64,000 nt of DNA from Bacteroidota bacterium (GCA_023434665.1 JAEYSM010000006.1:8210-72209); one strand, 5' to 3'; counted from the stretch's first letter, positions 8,092 to 17,651 are shown. Notes: generated from the sequence alone by a model not told the origin. Program-made: numbers and translations.

Positions 8092-9321
8092 TCAATACCT
8101 TCCTCTGACCTCCTCATAGGTTTTACCATCAGGAAATATATCGGGAGCTGAATGTTTTGGATTATTTAAGAACTCCTCATCAGTCAAACTATTCAGAAAT
8201 GATTTTAGCTGAGCCTTTTCTAAAGGTGTGAGTTGATTTCCTCCATTAAGTGCATGATGCATTAAAGGGCTTATGTATTCAGACATTTGAACCTGATGAG
8301 CATAAAAATCAATGACCTGATCAATTGTATGGAACCTTCCATCGTGCATATAAGGACCGGTAACAGTCGCATTTCTAAGAGTTGGAGCTTTATAAACTCC
8401 TCTATCTAACTCATTCCCGGTTACACTATATCTGTCGAGGAAATCATTAAAAACAACATCCTTGCCATTATTGTAAAAGAGATTGGTTGTAAAAAGGGGA
8501 TTTCCGCTACTTCCATGGCAATGAAAGCAGTCCCCACCTTCTTCTGTTGTGAAGAGAATAAAACCTGCCAATTCATCATCATTTAGCTGCAACTCGCCGC
8601 TCATGTACCTGTCGAATCGGGAGTTGGCTGAAACAAGTGTTCTTACAAACTGTGCAATAGCTTTAGCTATTAGCTTGGTTGAAATTTTTTTACTACCAAA
8701 TGCATTGTAAAACAGTTCAGGATAACCAGGAGTATTCTGTAATAATTCATTAACAACTAATGTATCCCCGGCAAGTTCATGGGTGTGAACAATTGTCTCG
8801 ATGACAATACTTTCAATATTGCCTCCATAGTTAGTTTCATATTCAGGAGAAATAGCTCCATTCCAAGTATAACCATTGTGATTCCAAACCAGATTAATCA
8901 ATGGTAATGCTGCATGAGCAGTCTGGGTACCATGAATACCTGCCGGCATCCCATCGGTGAAAGCTGGATTTACAAAACCGGGTTTGAAATTGTACTGTTG
9001 AACATGACAACTTCCACAGGACATTAAGGAATCGTGCTCTAACCTCCCTGATAAACGGCCGTCATAAAACAAAAAACGACCAAGCTTAACACCTTCCACA
9101 GTAAGAGGATTGTCTGAAGGAATATTTAGTTTATCAGGGAAATGTGGCGGAATATTTAATATATAAGGGGTTGTTTTCCAATCGTCTTTCCCTTCTTTTT
9201 TTTCGCACGAAATAAAAAGGCCTGAAGTTATAAAGATTAGGCAAAAAGCTAAAATTCCTAATCTGATCCATAAAGAATCAGCTTTGGTTATAAAATTTTG
9301 TCTTGAATCTTCAATTCTCAT
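8092..9321 (-). CDS. Di-heme cytochrome c peroxidase (CcpA/MauG family), likely lipoprotein
   Basis: 409 residues from ATG 9321 (a GTG at 9339 would add six). A hydrophobic segment at 19-38 ends in LFISC, giving a probable lipoprotein Cys39, although Phe at -3 is not ideal. Two heme c sites are present: CGSCH at 102-106 and CFHCH at 265-269. The family signature PTLRNATVTGPYMHDGRF follows near the C-terminus, with a Met/His that can ligate the second heme. Bacterial CCPs reduce hydrogen peroxide in the periplasm using c-type cytochromes; MauG-like relatives oxidise proteins. It implies a cytochrome c maturation system elsewhere. Electron donor unknown. Confidence 0.9.
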   Translation of the reverse strand: MRIEDSRQNFITKADSLWIRLGILAFCLIFITSGLFISCEKKEGKDDWKTTPYILNIPPHFPDKLNIPSDNPLTVEGVKLGRFLFYDGRLSGRLEHDSLMSCGSCHVQQYNFKPGFVNPAFTDGMPAGIHGTQTAHAALPLINLVWNHNGYTWNGAISPEYETNYGGNIESIVIETIVHTHELAGDTLVVNELLQNTPGYPELFYNAFGSKKISTKLIAKAIAQFVRTLVSANSRFDRYMSGELQLNDDELAGFILFTTEEGGDCFHCHGSSGNPLFTTNLFYNNGKDVVFNDFLDRYSVTGNELDRGVYKAPTLRNATVTGPYMHDGRFHTIDQVIDFYAHQVQMSEYISPLMHHALNGGNQLTPLEKAQLKSFLNSLTDEEFLNNPKHSAPDIFPDGKTYEEVRGRY

Positions 9322-9400
9322 ATCGCTTCGCTTGTACACCCATTTATCTCTTGTTACTAAGCTAAATTAGACCTTTTTTCCATTCCATTGGGAATTGATG

Positions 9401-9408
9401 TAATTTTG
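9401..9408 (+). promoter_or_regulatory. -7 promoter element (TAATTTTG) of the DUF2027/Smr gene
   Basis: TAATTTTG fits TAnnTTTG and ends 33 bases before the ATG at 9442. No good -33 element was identified. Confidence 0.45.
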
Positions 9409-9441
9409 CTGTTCAAAATGTAGGACGCAAATTTTAAAAAG

Positions 9442-10602
9442 ATGGAATTGAAGGTTGGAGATAAAGTTAGATTTTTGAATGAAAAGGGTGGTGGAATTGT
9501 AGCCAAATTGATTAGCACTTCAATGGTCCATGTGGCAATTGAAGAAGGATTTGAAATCCCGGTAATGGTAACCGATCTGGTTAAAATAGAGCCTGGCAGT
9601 GCTGCCGACCGCTTTTTTGACAGACCGTTGAACGTTAATTTAGCATCTAAAAAAGAAGAACTGAATCCTCAGAATATTAGTACTCCATATGAAAATAAGA
9701 AGAGGAATAAAGAAGAAAAGGAAGAATTAAAAGAGGATTTATCAGGTGAAGAATATTATGCTCAGGAATCGAAACCTTTATTCAAACAAAGCGGTTCAGG
9801 TTATCCTGAAGCTGTTTGGTTGTTATGGGAACCTCATGATCAGAACCAGCTAATAATAGGGAATCTAGATATTACACTTGTCAACAACACTCCTTATGAA
9901 GTAATATATTCGCTGATACTAGTTGAAGATAATAACTTCCTGACAGGAACTCAATATGAAGTTGTATCACCGTATTCTAAATTCCATATTGAAACTATCA
10001 ACAGGGATGATCTGGAACACTGGTCGAAAGGAATCATACAAATATTATTTCATCCGGCAACGGGACAAGAACTGCTGCAGCCATTGCAGTCAAAGTTTGC
10101 GGTGAAGCCAACCAGATTTTATAAAGACACCAGTTATCAGGAATTTAAGCTAACAGGTTCGAAAGCCCTGGTTCTAAATCTCGGCGAAATTGCATCATTA
10201 AGGTCAATCCCTGAATTAAATACTGAAAAGTCAACGGTTGAACCATCAGCTCGACAAAAGATTGAGTTTATAGCTCCAACTGCTCTAATTGATAAACACA
10301 GGATAGCACCCAAAGAGGCAGAGGTCGATTTGCATATTTCATCTCTTAGAAGCGACTACTCTACCATGCCCCAAAACGAGATCTTGATCTATCAGCTCGA
10401 ATACTTTCAGAGGATGCTTGAGAGTGCAATTGCATTTAACTACGATAAAGTAGTTTTTATTCATGGTATTGGTAATGGAATTTTAAAAAATGCTATTGCT
10501 GATAAGTTGAAAGATTATGAAAATGTAGAATTAAGACGCGCTTCTTTTGCTAAATATGGTTATGGCGCCGTAGAGGTTCATATATCAGGATCAAATGGTT
10601 GA
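9442..10602 (+). CDS. DUF2027 and Smr domain protein
   Basis: 386 residues in three parts. Residues 1-50 (MELKVGDKVRFLNEKGGGIV...) form a small SH3-like barrel with repeated Val-Gly turns. A charged linker follows, then a central DUF2027 beta domain of about 110-270. The last 90 residues are an Smr domain: VDLHISSL, then KVVFIHGIGNGILKNAI in place of the usual HGxGxG loop, ending YGAVEVHI. Smr domains nick or bind branched DNA (MutS2) or cleave RNA at stalled ribosomes. This domain order is characteristic of Bacteroidota. It is followed by the RNase P RNA gene, which has its own promoter. Confidence 0.9.
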   Translation: MELKVGDKVRFLNEKGGGIVAKLISTSMVHVAIEEGFEIPVMVTDLVKIEPGSAADRFFDRPLNVNLASKKEELNPQNISTPYENKKRNKEEKEELKEDLSGEEYYAQESKPLFKQSGSGYPEAVWLLWEPHDQNQLIIGNLDITLVNNTPYEVIYSLILVEDNNFLTGTQYEVVSPYSKFHIETINRDDLEHWSKGIIQILFHPATGQELLQPLQSKFAVKPTRFYKDTSYQEFKLTGSKALVLNLGEIASLRSIPELNTEKSTVEPSARQKIEFIAPTALIDKHRIAPKEAEVDLHISSLRSDYSTMPQNEILIYQLEYFQRMLESAIAFNYDKVVFIHGIGNGILKNAIADKLKDYENVELRRASFAKYGYGAVEVHISGSNG

Positions 10603-10692
10603 TCTTTAGTGTAAATAACCAGAATTAGAGTTGAAGGTTTTACTTGACCTACTTATCTTATATCTGGATACAGAATTGGCTTAAAAATTGTG

Positions 10693-10700
10693 TATTTTTG
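10693..10700 (+). promoter_or_regulatory. -7 promoter element (TATTTTTG) of rnpB
   Basis: TATTTTTG fits TAnnTTTG, and a TTGG lies upstream at 10676. Transcription would begin near 10707, shortly before the first outer helix of RNase P RNA. Confidence 0.55.
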
Positions 10701-10719
10701 CATTAAATAAGAGTTCTTT

Positions 10720-11126
10720 AAAAAACGGAAAATCAATGTGTTCTGTCGCCGTAGGTTGATCTTATGGAGGAAAGTCGGGACAATACAGGGCAACCATACT
10801 TCCTAACGGGAAGGTTTCGCAACCGGCGAAAACAGCAAGTGCCACAGAAAATAACCGCCTAAGTTGTACCACGGTATAACCGGTAAGGGTGAAAATGTGG
10901 GGTAAGAGCCCACAATTTGGTTTGGTGACAAATCAAATGGGTAAACCTTATGGATTGAAAGACCAAATATACCCGGAAGATCTTAGGATCAGAAGCTGCC
11001 CGCTTCTTTCCGGGGGGGTAGGTCGTAAAAGGCTGCAGGTGACTGCTGTCTCAGATAAATGGCAGAAATTTCGGTTTCGACCGAAACACAGAATCCCGCT
11101 TACAGCATTGCACGGTACCGTTTTTT
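10720..11126 (+). ncRNA. rnpB: RNase P RNA, class A
   Basis: The conserved core is plainly readable: CTGTCGCCG followed by GGAGGAAAGTCGGGACA (P4 5' strand); ACAGCAAGTGCCACAGAAA; AACCGCC; GGTAAGGGTGAAA; GTAAGAGCCCAC; the pairing AGATAAATGGCAG; and ACAGAATCCCGCTTACAG (P4 3' strand). The ends pair as P1: AAAAAACGG (10720-10728) with CCGTTTTTT (11118-11126), continued by CAATG with CATTG. This RNA is the catalytic part of RNase P, which trims the 5' ends of tRNA precursors. Exact ends are estimated from the pairing. Open frames across the region are not genes. Confidence 0.95.
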
Positions 11127-11128
11127 AC

Positions 11129-11168
11129 AAAGGGAGAATAACAGAAAAATTTCTGTAGTTCTCCCTTT
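11129..11168 (+). terminator. Terminator hairpin downstream of rnpB
   Basis: AAAGGGAGAA (11129-11138) pairs with TTCTCCCTTT (11159-11168), and an inner ACAGAAA/TTTCTGT extends the stem. A T-rich stretch (cttggttttta) follows. It probably stops transcription from rnpB. Confidence 0.8.
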
Positions 11169-11295
11169 CTTGGTTTTTATTGATCCCTATACAGTTCTGG
11201 TTTCCGATTGCTTTCTTACACTACTTTGAGTTTATCGATACAATCCTGAAATTTATCGATAACTACTTAACTAAAATTCATTTTATTATGTTACA

Positions 11296-11303
11296 TATCT
11301 TTG
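11296..11303 (+). promoter_or_regulatory. -7 promoter element (TATCTTTG) of the type IX cargo gene
   Basis: TATCTTTG fits TAnnTTTG exactly. The expected start of transcription, near 11310, would leave almost no leader before the ATG at 11313 but a normal one of about 20 bases before the ATG at 11331. Confidence 0.55.
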
Positions 11304-11330
11304 TAATCAGACATGATCAAACTAATTCTC

Positions 11331-12239
11331 ATGAAGATATTTTACAAATTAAGTTTCCTTATTGCATTCGTAATAATTTCAGTGCAGCTTGCTGCACAGG
11401 ATGATATTCCTAATCCCGGTTTTGAAAATTGGTCACAAGGTGAACCCACTGACTGGAATACATCGAACAGAAATCTTCTGGGTACTGATTTTATATGTGT
11501 AACTTCAGAAACAAATAACCCGCATAGTGGTAATATAAGTGCTAAACTCCAATCGGTGACTAAAAATATCTTTTTAGTAGGACCGGTTACCTTACCTGGT
11601 ATTCTTACGCTTGGAGAGGTAATTGTAGATCTTATTAATATGACCGGTACAGTTGAAGGTGGAGTTCCTGTATCAGGGCAACCGGTTAAACTTAGAGGCT
11701 ATTTTAAGTATGATCCTCAAAATGGGGACTCTTGCATGATGGGAATTGGGCTAACAAGATGGAATGGAGTATCACGCGACACCATTGCATTTAGTTATAA
11801 AATAGTCGGCGATGCAATAAATGAATGGACTGAATTTTCCATACCAATTCATTATTTGCAGTGGGCGCAACCCGATACCATGAATATACTCTTTTCATCA
11901 TCCTATATCCCAGCAGGGATGCCCGTTGGGCAAAGCTCACTCATTATCGATGATCTCTGGCTGGATTATAGTCAAGTAAGTATCCAGGATGCCGGATTTG
12001 ATAAAAACACATTTCTTACAACTTCAGTTGATGGGAACTCATTAAATGTAATAAGCCAAAACGGGCAAATTAAAGAAGTTAAGATTTACTCATTAACAAG
12101 TAATCTTGCCATATCTATAGGTAATGTTTATTCTAATGAATGCCGGATTAATATTGGAACCCTTGCTTCAGGTTTCTATGTTGCTCAAATCACTATGTCT
12201 AACAGAGAATCAAAGACAATAAAGTTTTATCGGCATTGA
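11331..12239 (+). CDS. Secreted protein with type IX C-terminal sorting domain
   Basis: 302 residues. Signal peptide MKIFYKLSFLIAFVIISVQLAAQ is followed by a jelly-roll-like domain opening IPNPGFENWSQGEPTDW, a pattern common in Bacteroidota carbohydrate-binding or PCMD-type domains. Residues of about 225-302 form a type A type IX sorting domain (NVISQNGQIKEVKIYSL..., ending GFYVAQITMSNRESKTIKFYRH). It is therefore expected to cross the outer membrane by the type IX system and be attached to or released from the surface. ATG 11313 is an alternative start, six codons upstream. No catalytic motif is visible, so a binding or adhesive role is more likely than enzymatic. Confidence 0.8.
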   Translation: MKIFYKLSFLIAFVIISVQLAAQDDIPNPGFENWSQGEPTDWNTSNRNLLGTDFICVTSETNNPHSGNISAKLQSVTKNIFLVGPVTLPGILTLGEVIVDLINMTGTVEGGVPVSGQPVKLRGYFKYDPQNGDSCMMGIGLTRWNGVSRDTIAFSYKIVGDAINEWTEFSIPIHYLQWAQPDTMNILFSSSYIPAGMPVGQSSLIIDDLWLDYSQVSIQDAGFDKNTFLTTSVDGNSLNVISQNGQIKEVKIYSLTSNLAISIGNVYSNECRINIGTLASGFYVAQITMSNRESKTIKFYRH

Positions 12240-12446
12240 CCTGAATTTTCCAAATTATCCTGAATGAAACAACCAGGAATTTCTTTTCGTTTCTACTTGG
12301 GCTTATACTAAGACAAAAGCTATATCGTTACTTCTCTGTGCATCCATTTTGGAATGAGCATTTTGTTCTGTTAATATTTTGAAGCCAGTCAGCTACAAAA
12401 TCGACCTTTAATAAGCGTAAATTAGCAATCGGTAAAAAAACTGCGC

Positions 12447-15400
12447 ATGAAACCTAATATCCTATTATTAAGTATCTTTTTTTCATCAATATTGTGGCTT
12501 TCAATTTCAGCACAACAAACTATCAATCAGAATTCTCCTTTAAATTCGGCTAATGATTTGGTATTAAAGGAGCATTATGCTCCAGCTCACTTTGCATATG
12601 CCCGTTTAGCTAAAGCAGATGATTTGTTGTTAGAATACGATGTTGACAAAGAATACAATGCAGCAAGTGCTTCGGCTGAATTGCAACACGGTGATGCTGA
12701 AAAATTATTGGAAGAATTCATCGAAAAACACCCTACAAGTACAAGAAATAACAGGGTTTGGCTGCAACTTGGCCATCTTTACTTCCGTAACAATACTTTC
12801 AGAAGTGCTCTCGATGCATACGAAAACGTTTCTACATCGGAATTAAACAAGGAAGAAAAAGCTGAATTCACATTTAAACGCGGATATTCAAATTTCAGAA
12901 GCGGGAATACTGATAAAGCAGTCGCAGATTTCTCGAAAATAAAAGATACACAAACAAAGTACACTGGACCAGCTACCTATTATTATGCTCATATAATGTA
13001 TGAACAAGGCAATTATGAAACAGCCCTGAGGGATTTTGAAAAACTCCGATCTGATGAGACGTTTAAAGCAGTTGCCCCCTATTACATGATTCAAATTTAC
13101 TATACACAAGGCCGGCATGAAGAGATGCTTGCAATGGCTAATCCATACCTTGAAGGCACTCGAAATAAAAGAACTAACGAAATGCTTCGACTTGTTGCCG
13201 ATGTCAATTATAGAAAGGGTAACTATGATGAATCCATTAAGTTGATGGAAGAGTATAACAGAACCAACAGAAATAAACTGGAACGCGAAGATCATTATAT
13301 GTTGGGATATTCTTACTATGCAACCAATCAATTTGAAAAAGCAATATCTGAATTTCAATCAGTTGCCAATGGCAGTGATAGTCTTGCACAGAATGCATAT
13401 TATCACTTGGGTGACAGCTATCTAAAAACTGATCAAAAGCAATTTGCAGCCAATGCCTTTGTAGCTGCATGGAAAATCCCTTTAAAAACAGATATTGCAG
13501 AAGATGCTCTTTTCAATTATGCCAAATTATCTGTTGAGCTTTCAAACAACCCTTATAATGAAGCCATTAAAGCATTGCAACAATATCTGCAAGAGTATCC
13601 TGGATCGCCCAGAAAAAATGAAGCTTATACCTATCTGGCCAATTTATACCTTGTAACGCGTAATTACGAAGATGCACTTAAAACCCTGGAGTCAATAGAT
13701 ACACGAAATGCCGAACAGAATACCATTTACCAGAAAATCACCTATTACCGTGCTCTGGAGTTATTTAATGAACAAAAGTATTATGATGCCATCGGTTTGT
13801 TCAAGAAATCAATAGAAAATAAAACAGACCCTGCTGTTGCTAAAAGTGCATTATTCTGGCAGGGTGAATCATATTATCGTCTTGAGCAATATGAGGTATC
13901 TCGTAACTATTTCCGCGAGTTTGTTCAAACATCCCAGGGAGATAAAAACTATGCAAATGCCCAGTATAACCTTGCATACTCGCATTTTAAATTAAAAGAT
14001 TATTTACAGGCACAAAAAGCATTCAGCTCATTTCTTTCATCTAATCAATCAGATGTAAAACTGCAGCAGGATGCTAGGTTGCGTCTTGCTGACTGTCATT
14101 TCATGATGAAACAATACACCCAGGCAGCAAGTATTTATGATCAGGCAGCCGTTAGCCGAAATGCAGAGGCTGATTATGCTCTTTATCAAAAATCGATCGC
14201 AACAGGACTTTTGGGCGATAACAACCAGAAAATTAATTCATTACAACAGCTATTAAAGAACTATCCAAAGTCACCATATGCTGATAATGCTCAATTCGAA
14301 ATAGGCAGGACTTATCTAAGTACGCGGAGAAATAATGAGGCCTTGAGCTCATTCCAAAAACTTATCAGTGATTACCCGAAAAGCAGTCTGGTAAGGGAAG
14401 CTCTTCTTAATATTGGGCTTATCTATTACAATACTGATCGCGACCAATTAGCGCTTGAAACTCTTAAAAGGATCGTTAAAGATTACCCATCTACTGAAAC
14501 CTCCAGAGAAGCACTTGCATTGATCAAGAATATCCATGTGGAGCAAAACACCGTTGATCAGTATGTGACATATGCTGAAGATGTTCCTTTTGCTAATATT
14601 TCAAAATTAGAGCAAGATTCGCTAATATTTACTGCTTCTGAATCCAGATATATGAGTGGGGATTGTGAACGGGCATTACCCGGCTTTATCTCATATCTTG
14701 AGAAATTTCCCCAGGGAAGCTTTTCACTTAACGCACATTATTATAAAGCTGATTGCGAAAGTCGTGCAGGGCAATATTCCGAAGCTCTTAAGAGCTACGA
14801 GGCCATTATTAGCAGACCTCGTAACCAGTACACTGAGAATTCAGCCCTTAAAGCTTCGTCTATTCTTTATAATTTGAAAGATTATCAAAAGGCACTTGCC
14901 ATGTTTCAACGATTAGAAGAAAGTGCCGAAAGCAGATCGAATCTTAATGAAGCTGTTGTTGGACTTATGCGCTGTAACTATCATTTGGGGAATTATGGAC
15001 AGGCTATCCTTTATGCACAAAGAATAATGGATAACAATCAGGTTTCGGGTTCAGTAATAGCTGAAGCTCACTTAATTACGGGAAGATCGGCAATGGCCTT
15101 AGGAAGAACAGAACAAGCAAGGTCATCTTTCCAGGAAACTCTTAAGAATTCAACCGGCGAACCGGGTGCAGAGGCGCTCTACAATCTGGCTGAAATCTCT
15201 TTTAATATGAAGGAATATGGCAAAGCCGAAGAACATATTTTCAAGCTATCTTCTGATTTTCCCTCATACCAATATTGGTTGGCAAAAGGGTTTATTTTAC
15301 TTTCTGACATATACGTAATACAGGGTAACACATTCCAGGCACGACAAACTCTGCAAAGTATAATTGATAATTATACAGGAGAAGAACTGCGCCAGGTGGC

Positions 15401-15494
15401 TATCAATAAATTAAAAGAACTCAATTCCACCCTTGATACCAATAAAGGCAGTACCAGTGCTGAAGAAGCCGATGAAGAAATAATAATAAAATAA
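12447..15494 (+). CDS. Large periplasmic TPR-repeat protein
   Basis: 1015 residues. The signal peptide ends near SISAQQ, with no lipobox, so the protein is soluble periplasmic or loosely outer-membrane associated. Almost the entire length is helical repeats with TPR and BamD/YbgF-like spacing (FEKAISEFQSV, YPGSPRKNEAYTYLANLYL, YPKSPYADNAQFEIGRTYL, FSMKEYGKAEEH). Such arrays scaffold protein complexes. The C-terminus is acidic. It lies 23 bases upstream of the outer-membrane barrel gene at 15518 in the same direction. The pair is probably one operon whose products act together at the outer membrane. Function is not established to my knowledge. Confidence 0.85.
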   Translation: MKPNILLLSIFFSSILWLSISAQQTINQNSPLNSANDLVLKEHYAPAHFAYARLAKADDLLLEYDVDKEYNAASASAELQHGDAEKLLEEFIEKHPTSTRNNRVWLQLGHLYFRNNTFRSALDAYENVSTSELNKEEKAEFTFKRGYSNFRSGNTDKAVADFSKIKDTQTKYTGPATYYYAHIMYEQGNYETALRDFEKLRSDETFKAVAPYYMIQIYYTQGRHEEMLAMANPYLEGTRNKRTNEMLRLVADVNYRKGNYDESIKLMEEYNRTNRNKLEREDHYMLGYSYYATNQFEKAISEFQSVANGSDSLAQNAYYHLGDSYLKTDQKQFAANAFVAAWKIPLKTDIAEDALFNYAKLSVELSNNPYNEAIKALQQYLQEYPGSPRKNEAYTYLANLYLVTRNYEDALKTLESIDTRNAEQNTIYQKITYYRALELFNEQKYYDAIGLFKKSIENKTDPAVAKSALFWQGESYYRLEQYEVSRNYFREFVQTSQGDKNYANAQYNLAYSHFKLKDYLQAQKAFSSFLSSNQSDVKLQQDARLRLADCHFMMKQYTQAASIYDQAAVSRNAEADYALYQKSIATGLLGDNNQKINSLQQLLKNYPKSPYADNAQFEIGRTYLSTRRNNEALSSFQKLISDYPKSSLVREALLNIGLIYYNTDRDQLALETLKRIVKDYPSTETSREALALIKNIHVEQNTVDQYVTYAEDVPFANISKLEQDSLIFTASESRYMSGDCERALPGFISYLEKFPQGSFSLNAHYYKADCESRAGQYSEALKSYEAIISRPRNQYTENSALKASSILYNLKDYQKALAMFQRLEESAESRSNLNEAVVGLMRCNYHLGNYGQAILYAQRIMDNNQVSGSVIAEAHLITGRSAMALGRTEQARSSFQETLKNSTGEPGAEALYNLAEISFNMKEYGKAEEHIFKLSSDFPSYQYWLAKGFILLSDIYVIQGNTFQARQTLQSIIDNYTGEELRQVAINKLKELNSTLDTNKGSTSAEEADEEIIIK

Positions 15495-15517
15495 GACTGT
15501 AACCCAAGATAACCATT

Positions 15518-17212
15518 ATGAGAAACCAGATTAGATTCGTTTCACTGATAATAGCTGTGACATTTCTATTTATATTTTCAGTTTCGAACGCCCAGAATAT
15601 TCAGGAGGAAGTTACAGTCACTGCAGAGTTCGAGCCCAGCATACCAATTGTTTCCAAGCTACTGATGGAACCTCCTCAAGGAGAAAGTGAAGTCAAAATA
15701 CCAACTATGGTATATAAAAATCAGGCCAGACCAATTGCAATTACACTGAATCCTGAAAATATAGCACCGGTAAAATTAGTTGGAGAACCCCAGAAAAAGT
15801 TATACAGGAATTATGTAAAAGCAGGTTTAGGAACATACACTACTCCACTGCTTGAGTTTTATGCCGGCTCATTGCGATCAAAGGAATACGCTCTTGGAGT
15901 TCATTTTAAACATTTATCATCTTCCGGAAAGATTGAGGGTTACCCATTGACCAATAACAGTTTAAATTTATTAAGTGTCAACGGTAAAAAGTTTCTTAAT
16001 CAACACACACTATCAGGCGATGTGAACTACAGAAGAAATGTAGTTCACCATTACGGATTTAAAACCGGTGATTTTGATGCTTTGGAAGCTCCGGTGTATT
16101 ACATATTCACTGATGATATGCTCAGACAACGATTTAATAGGATAGATGGAGGTGTGGGTATTAAATCCAACTATAAAGATGATGATATGTTGAATCACTT
16201 TGCATCAATCAGAGGAGGTTTCATTAATGATTTGTTTGGAACCAGTGAAACCGGATTTAAAGTCAGTGGAGGGGTAGATAAACAATTTGAACTACTTGAT
16301 TTTACTGACAATCAGAAAATAAGCCTTACAACCGATGTACAGTATACAAGGTATAAGGATTCAGTGCTTACGCAAAATAATACTCATATTGCACTTATGC
16401 CAAGCATTGGAACCAGTTTTAATGAGTATAGCATGACTGTGGGACTAAATCTGAATTTTAAACTGGATACTCTTTCAAAGGCATATCTGTTTCCATTTGT
16501 TGAAGGAAAATTAAAGATTATAAATGACGCACTTACTGCTCATGTTGGCATAACAGGTGGACTAAGAAGACAAAGTTTTGATGGACTGAGTAATGAGAAT
16601 CCATTCGTTCAATCTGTGCTTCCATTGAAATACACTAGAGATAAATTTATTTTCTATGCCGGTCTGAGAGGGAGAATTTCCTCATTTGTGGATATAAGTG
16701 CTCATGTGAAATCATCCTCCGTTGAAAATGCATATTTCTTTGTAAATGACTTTTCACAAGTACCTTATAATCGGTTTACGCTGATCCATGACAATGGTAA
16801 GGTACTGGAATTCAGAGCAGATGCTCAATTTAGGTCTTCTGAAAAGATTATTATTAAAGCATTCGGAGAGGTTGTTTCATGGCAACTTGACAGTTTGGAG
16901 AATGCATATCATGTACCCGCAACGCGAATTGGAACAGATATAACATACCAGCTTCAAAACAAGATCATTGCAAGAATAAACTTAACATATAATGGCGACC
17001 AGTATGCCAGGGTTGTTAATACATCTGATATGTATGAGGATATTAAAATCAAAGGCTTTGCTGATATAAGTCTTGGCCTGGAATACAGATATACCAAAGT
17101 ATTATCCGGATTCCTAAATTTCAACAATATTACAAATACACGATACTTCAAATATTACAACTACCCCTCATACAGGTTTAATATAATGGGAGGTATTACA
17201 TACTCATTTTAG
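15518..17212 (+). CDS. Outer-membrane beta-barrel protein (TonB-receptor-like, no plug)
   Basis: 564 residues with signal peptide ending SVSNAQ. A short N-terminal segment (EEVTVTAEFEPSIPIV) resembles a TonB-receptor leader, but there is no full plug domain. From about residue 95 the sequence is a run of amphipathic strands with aromatic girdles, and it ends in TYSF with the terminal Phe typical of outer-membrane barrels. Automatic annotation would call it a TonB-dependent receptor; the missing plug makes a plain barrel or a partner of the preceding TPR protein more likely. I infer an envelope assembly or transport role from the tight gene pair. Confidence 0.75.
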   Translation: MRNQIRFVSLIIAVTFLFIFSVSNAQNIQEEVTVTAEFEPSIPIVSKLLMEPPQGESEVKIPTMVYKNQARPIAITLNPENIAPVKLVGEPQKKLYRNYVKAGLGTYTTPLLEFYAGSLRSKEYALGVHFKHLSSSGKIEGYPLTNNSLNLLSVNGKKFLNQHTLSGDVNYRRNVVHHYGFKTGDFDALEAPVYYIFTDDMLRQRFNRIDGGVGIKSNYKDDDMLNHFASIRGGFINDLFGTSETGFKVSGGVDKQFELLDFTDNQKISLTTDVQYTRYKDSVLTQNNTHIALMPSIGTSFNEYSMTVGLNLNFKLDTLSKAYLFPFVEGKLKIINDALTAHVGITGGLRRQSFDGLSNENPFVQSVLPLKYTRDKFIFYAGLRGRISSFVDISAHVKSSSVENAYFFVNDFSQVPYNRFTLIHDNGKVLEFRADAQFRSSEKIIIKAFGEVVSWQLDSLENAYHVPATRIGTDITYQLQNKIIARINLTYNGDQYARVVNTSDMYEDIKIKGFADISLGLEYRYTKVLSGFLNFNNITNTRYFKYYNYPSYRFNIMGGITYSF

Positions 17213-17354
17213 CAAATGTGAACAATATCCTTAATCAATATTGGGACTTATTATAGGTTTTAATGACAGATGAGGTTTTGAGTTGTAAATCAAGCTTTAG
17301 AGAAGCTTCGAATCATTTTGCTCCATTTTTAATCTTATTCAATTGTAAAAATTG

Positions 17355-17362
17355 TATTTTTG
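17355..17362 (+). promoter_or_regulatory. -7 promoter element (TATTTTTG) before the cobalamin riboswitch
   Basis: TATTTTTG fits TAnnTTTG. Transcription starting 5-7 bases downstream would begin at about 17368, exactly where the riboswitch P1 stem begins. Confidence 0.6.
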
Positions 17363-17367
17363 CAATG

Positions 17368-17534
17368 GTATTGGTCCAGTAAAATGGATAATTGGGAATG
17401 CCGTGAAATCCGGCAACAGTTCCCGCTGCTGTAAGTTCCTTATAAGGTTAGGTTTAATGTCACTATCTTAATTTCCTGCCCGGGATTGATGGGAAGGCAC
17501 CAAAACCGGAACGAGTCAGAAGACCAGCCAATAC
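17368..17534 (+). ncRNA. Cobalamin riboswitch
   Basis: The aptamer is recognisable by AATTGGGAATGCCGTGAAATCCGGCAACAGTTCCCGC with its conserved GGGAA, CCGGCAAC and CCCGC elements, and by the B12 box GAGTCAGAAGACCAGCC at the 3' side. P1 is closed by GTATTGG (17368-17374) with CCAATAC (17528-17534). It senses adenosyl- or other cobalamins and normally shuts off downstream genes when B12 is plentiful. It precedes a BtuB-type receptor gene and a BtuG-like gene, exactly the expected regulon. Boundaries come from the P1 pairing. Confidence 0.95.
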
Positions 17535-17638
17535 TTGTAGGATTTGTAGTTTACGGTGAATGAGCTGCACTCCGGTTTCTTCTATTTGTCCTGAGTATCA
17601 GATAGAATTCGATCGTAGCAACAAATCCCGCGTTTTTT
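17535..17638 (+). promoter_or_regulatory. Probable riboswitch expression platform
   Basis: Between the aptamer and the receptor start, TCCGGTTT (17571-17578) is complementary to AAACCGGA (17503-17510) inside the aptamer just before the B12 box. A second stem, GGATTTGT (17540-17547) with ACAAATCC (17621-17628), ends 4 bases before TTTTTT (17633-17638), so it could act as a terminator-like element. Together these could form alternative ligand-dependent structures. The pairings are visible; the mechanism is inferred. Confidence 0.45.
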
Positions 17639-17651
17639 ATAACTAAAGGAA

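Noticed and set aside
10889..11158. 89-codon open frame on the plus strand
   Set aside because: It lies inside RNase P RNA and its conserved helices explain the sequence.
12888..13358. 156-codon open frame on the minus strand
   Set aside because: It is antisense to the large TPR gene and shows no promoter or family match.
15518..17212. Full TonB-dependent receptor call
   Set aside because: There is no complete plug domain between the short leader and the barrel strands.
17292..17308. AAGCTT hairpin as a terminator of the barrel gene
   Set aside because: The stem is only 6 bp with a 5-base loop and no T run follows.
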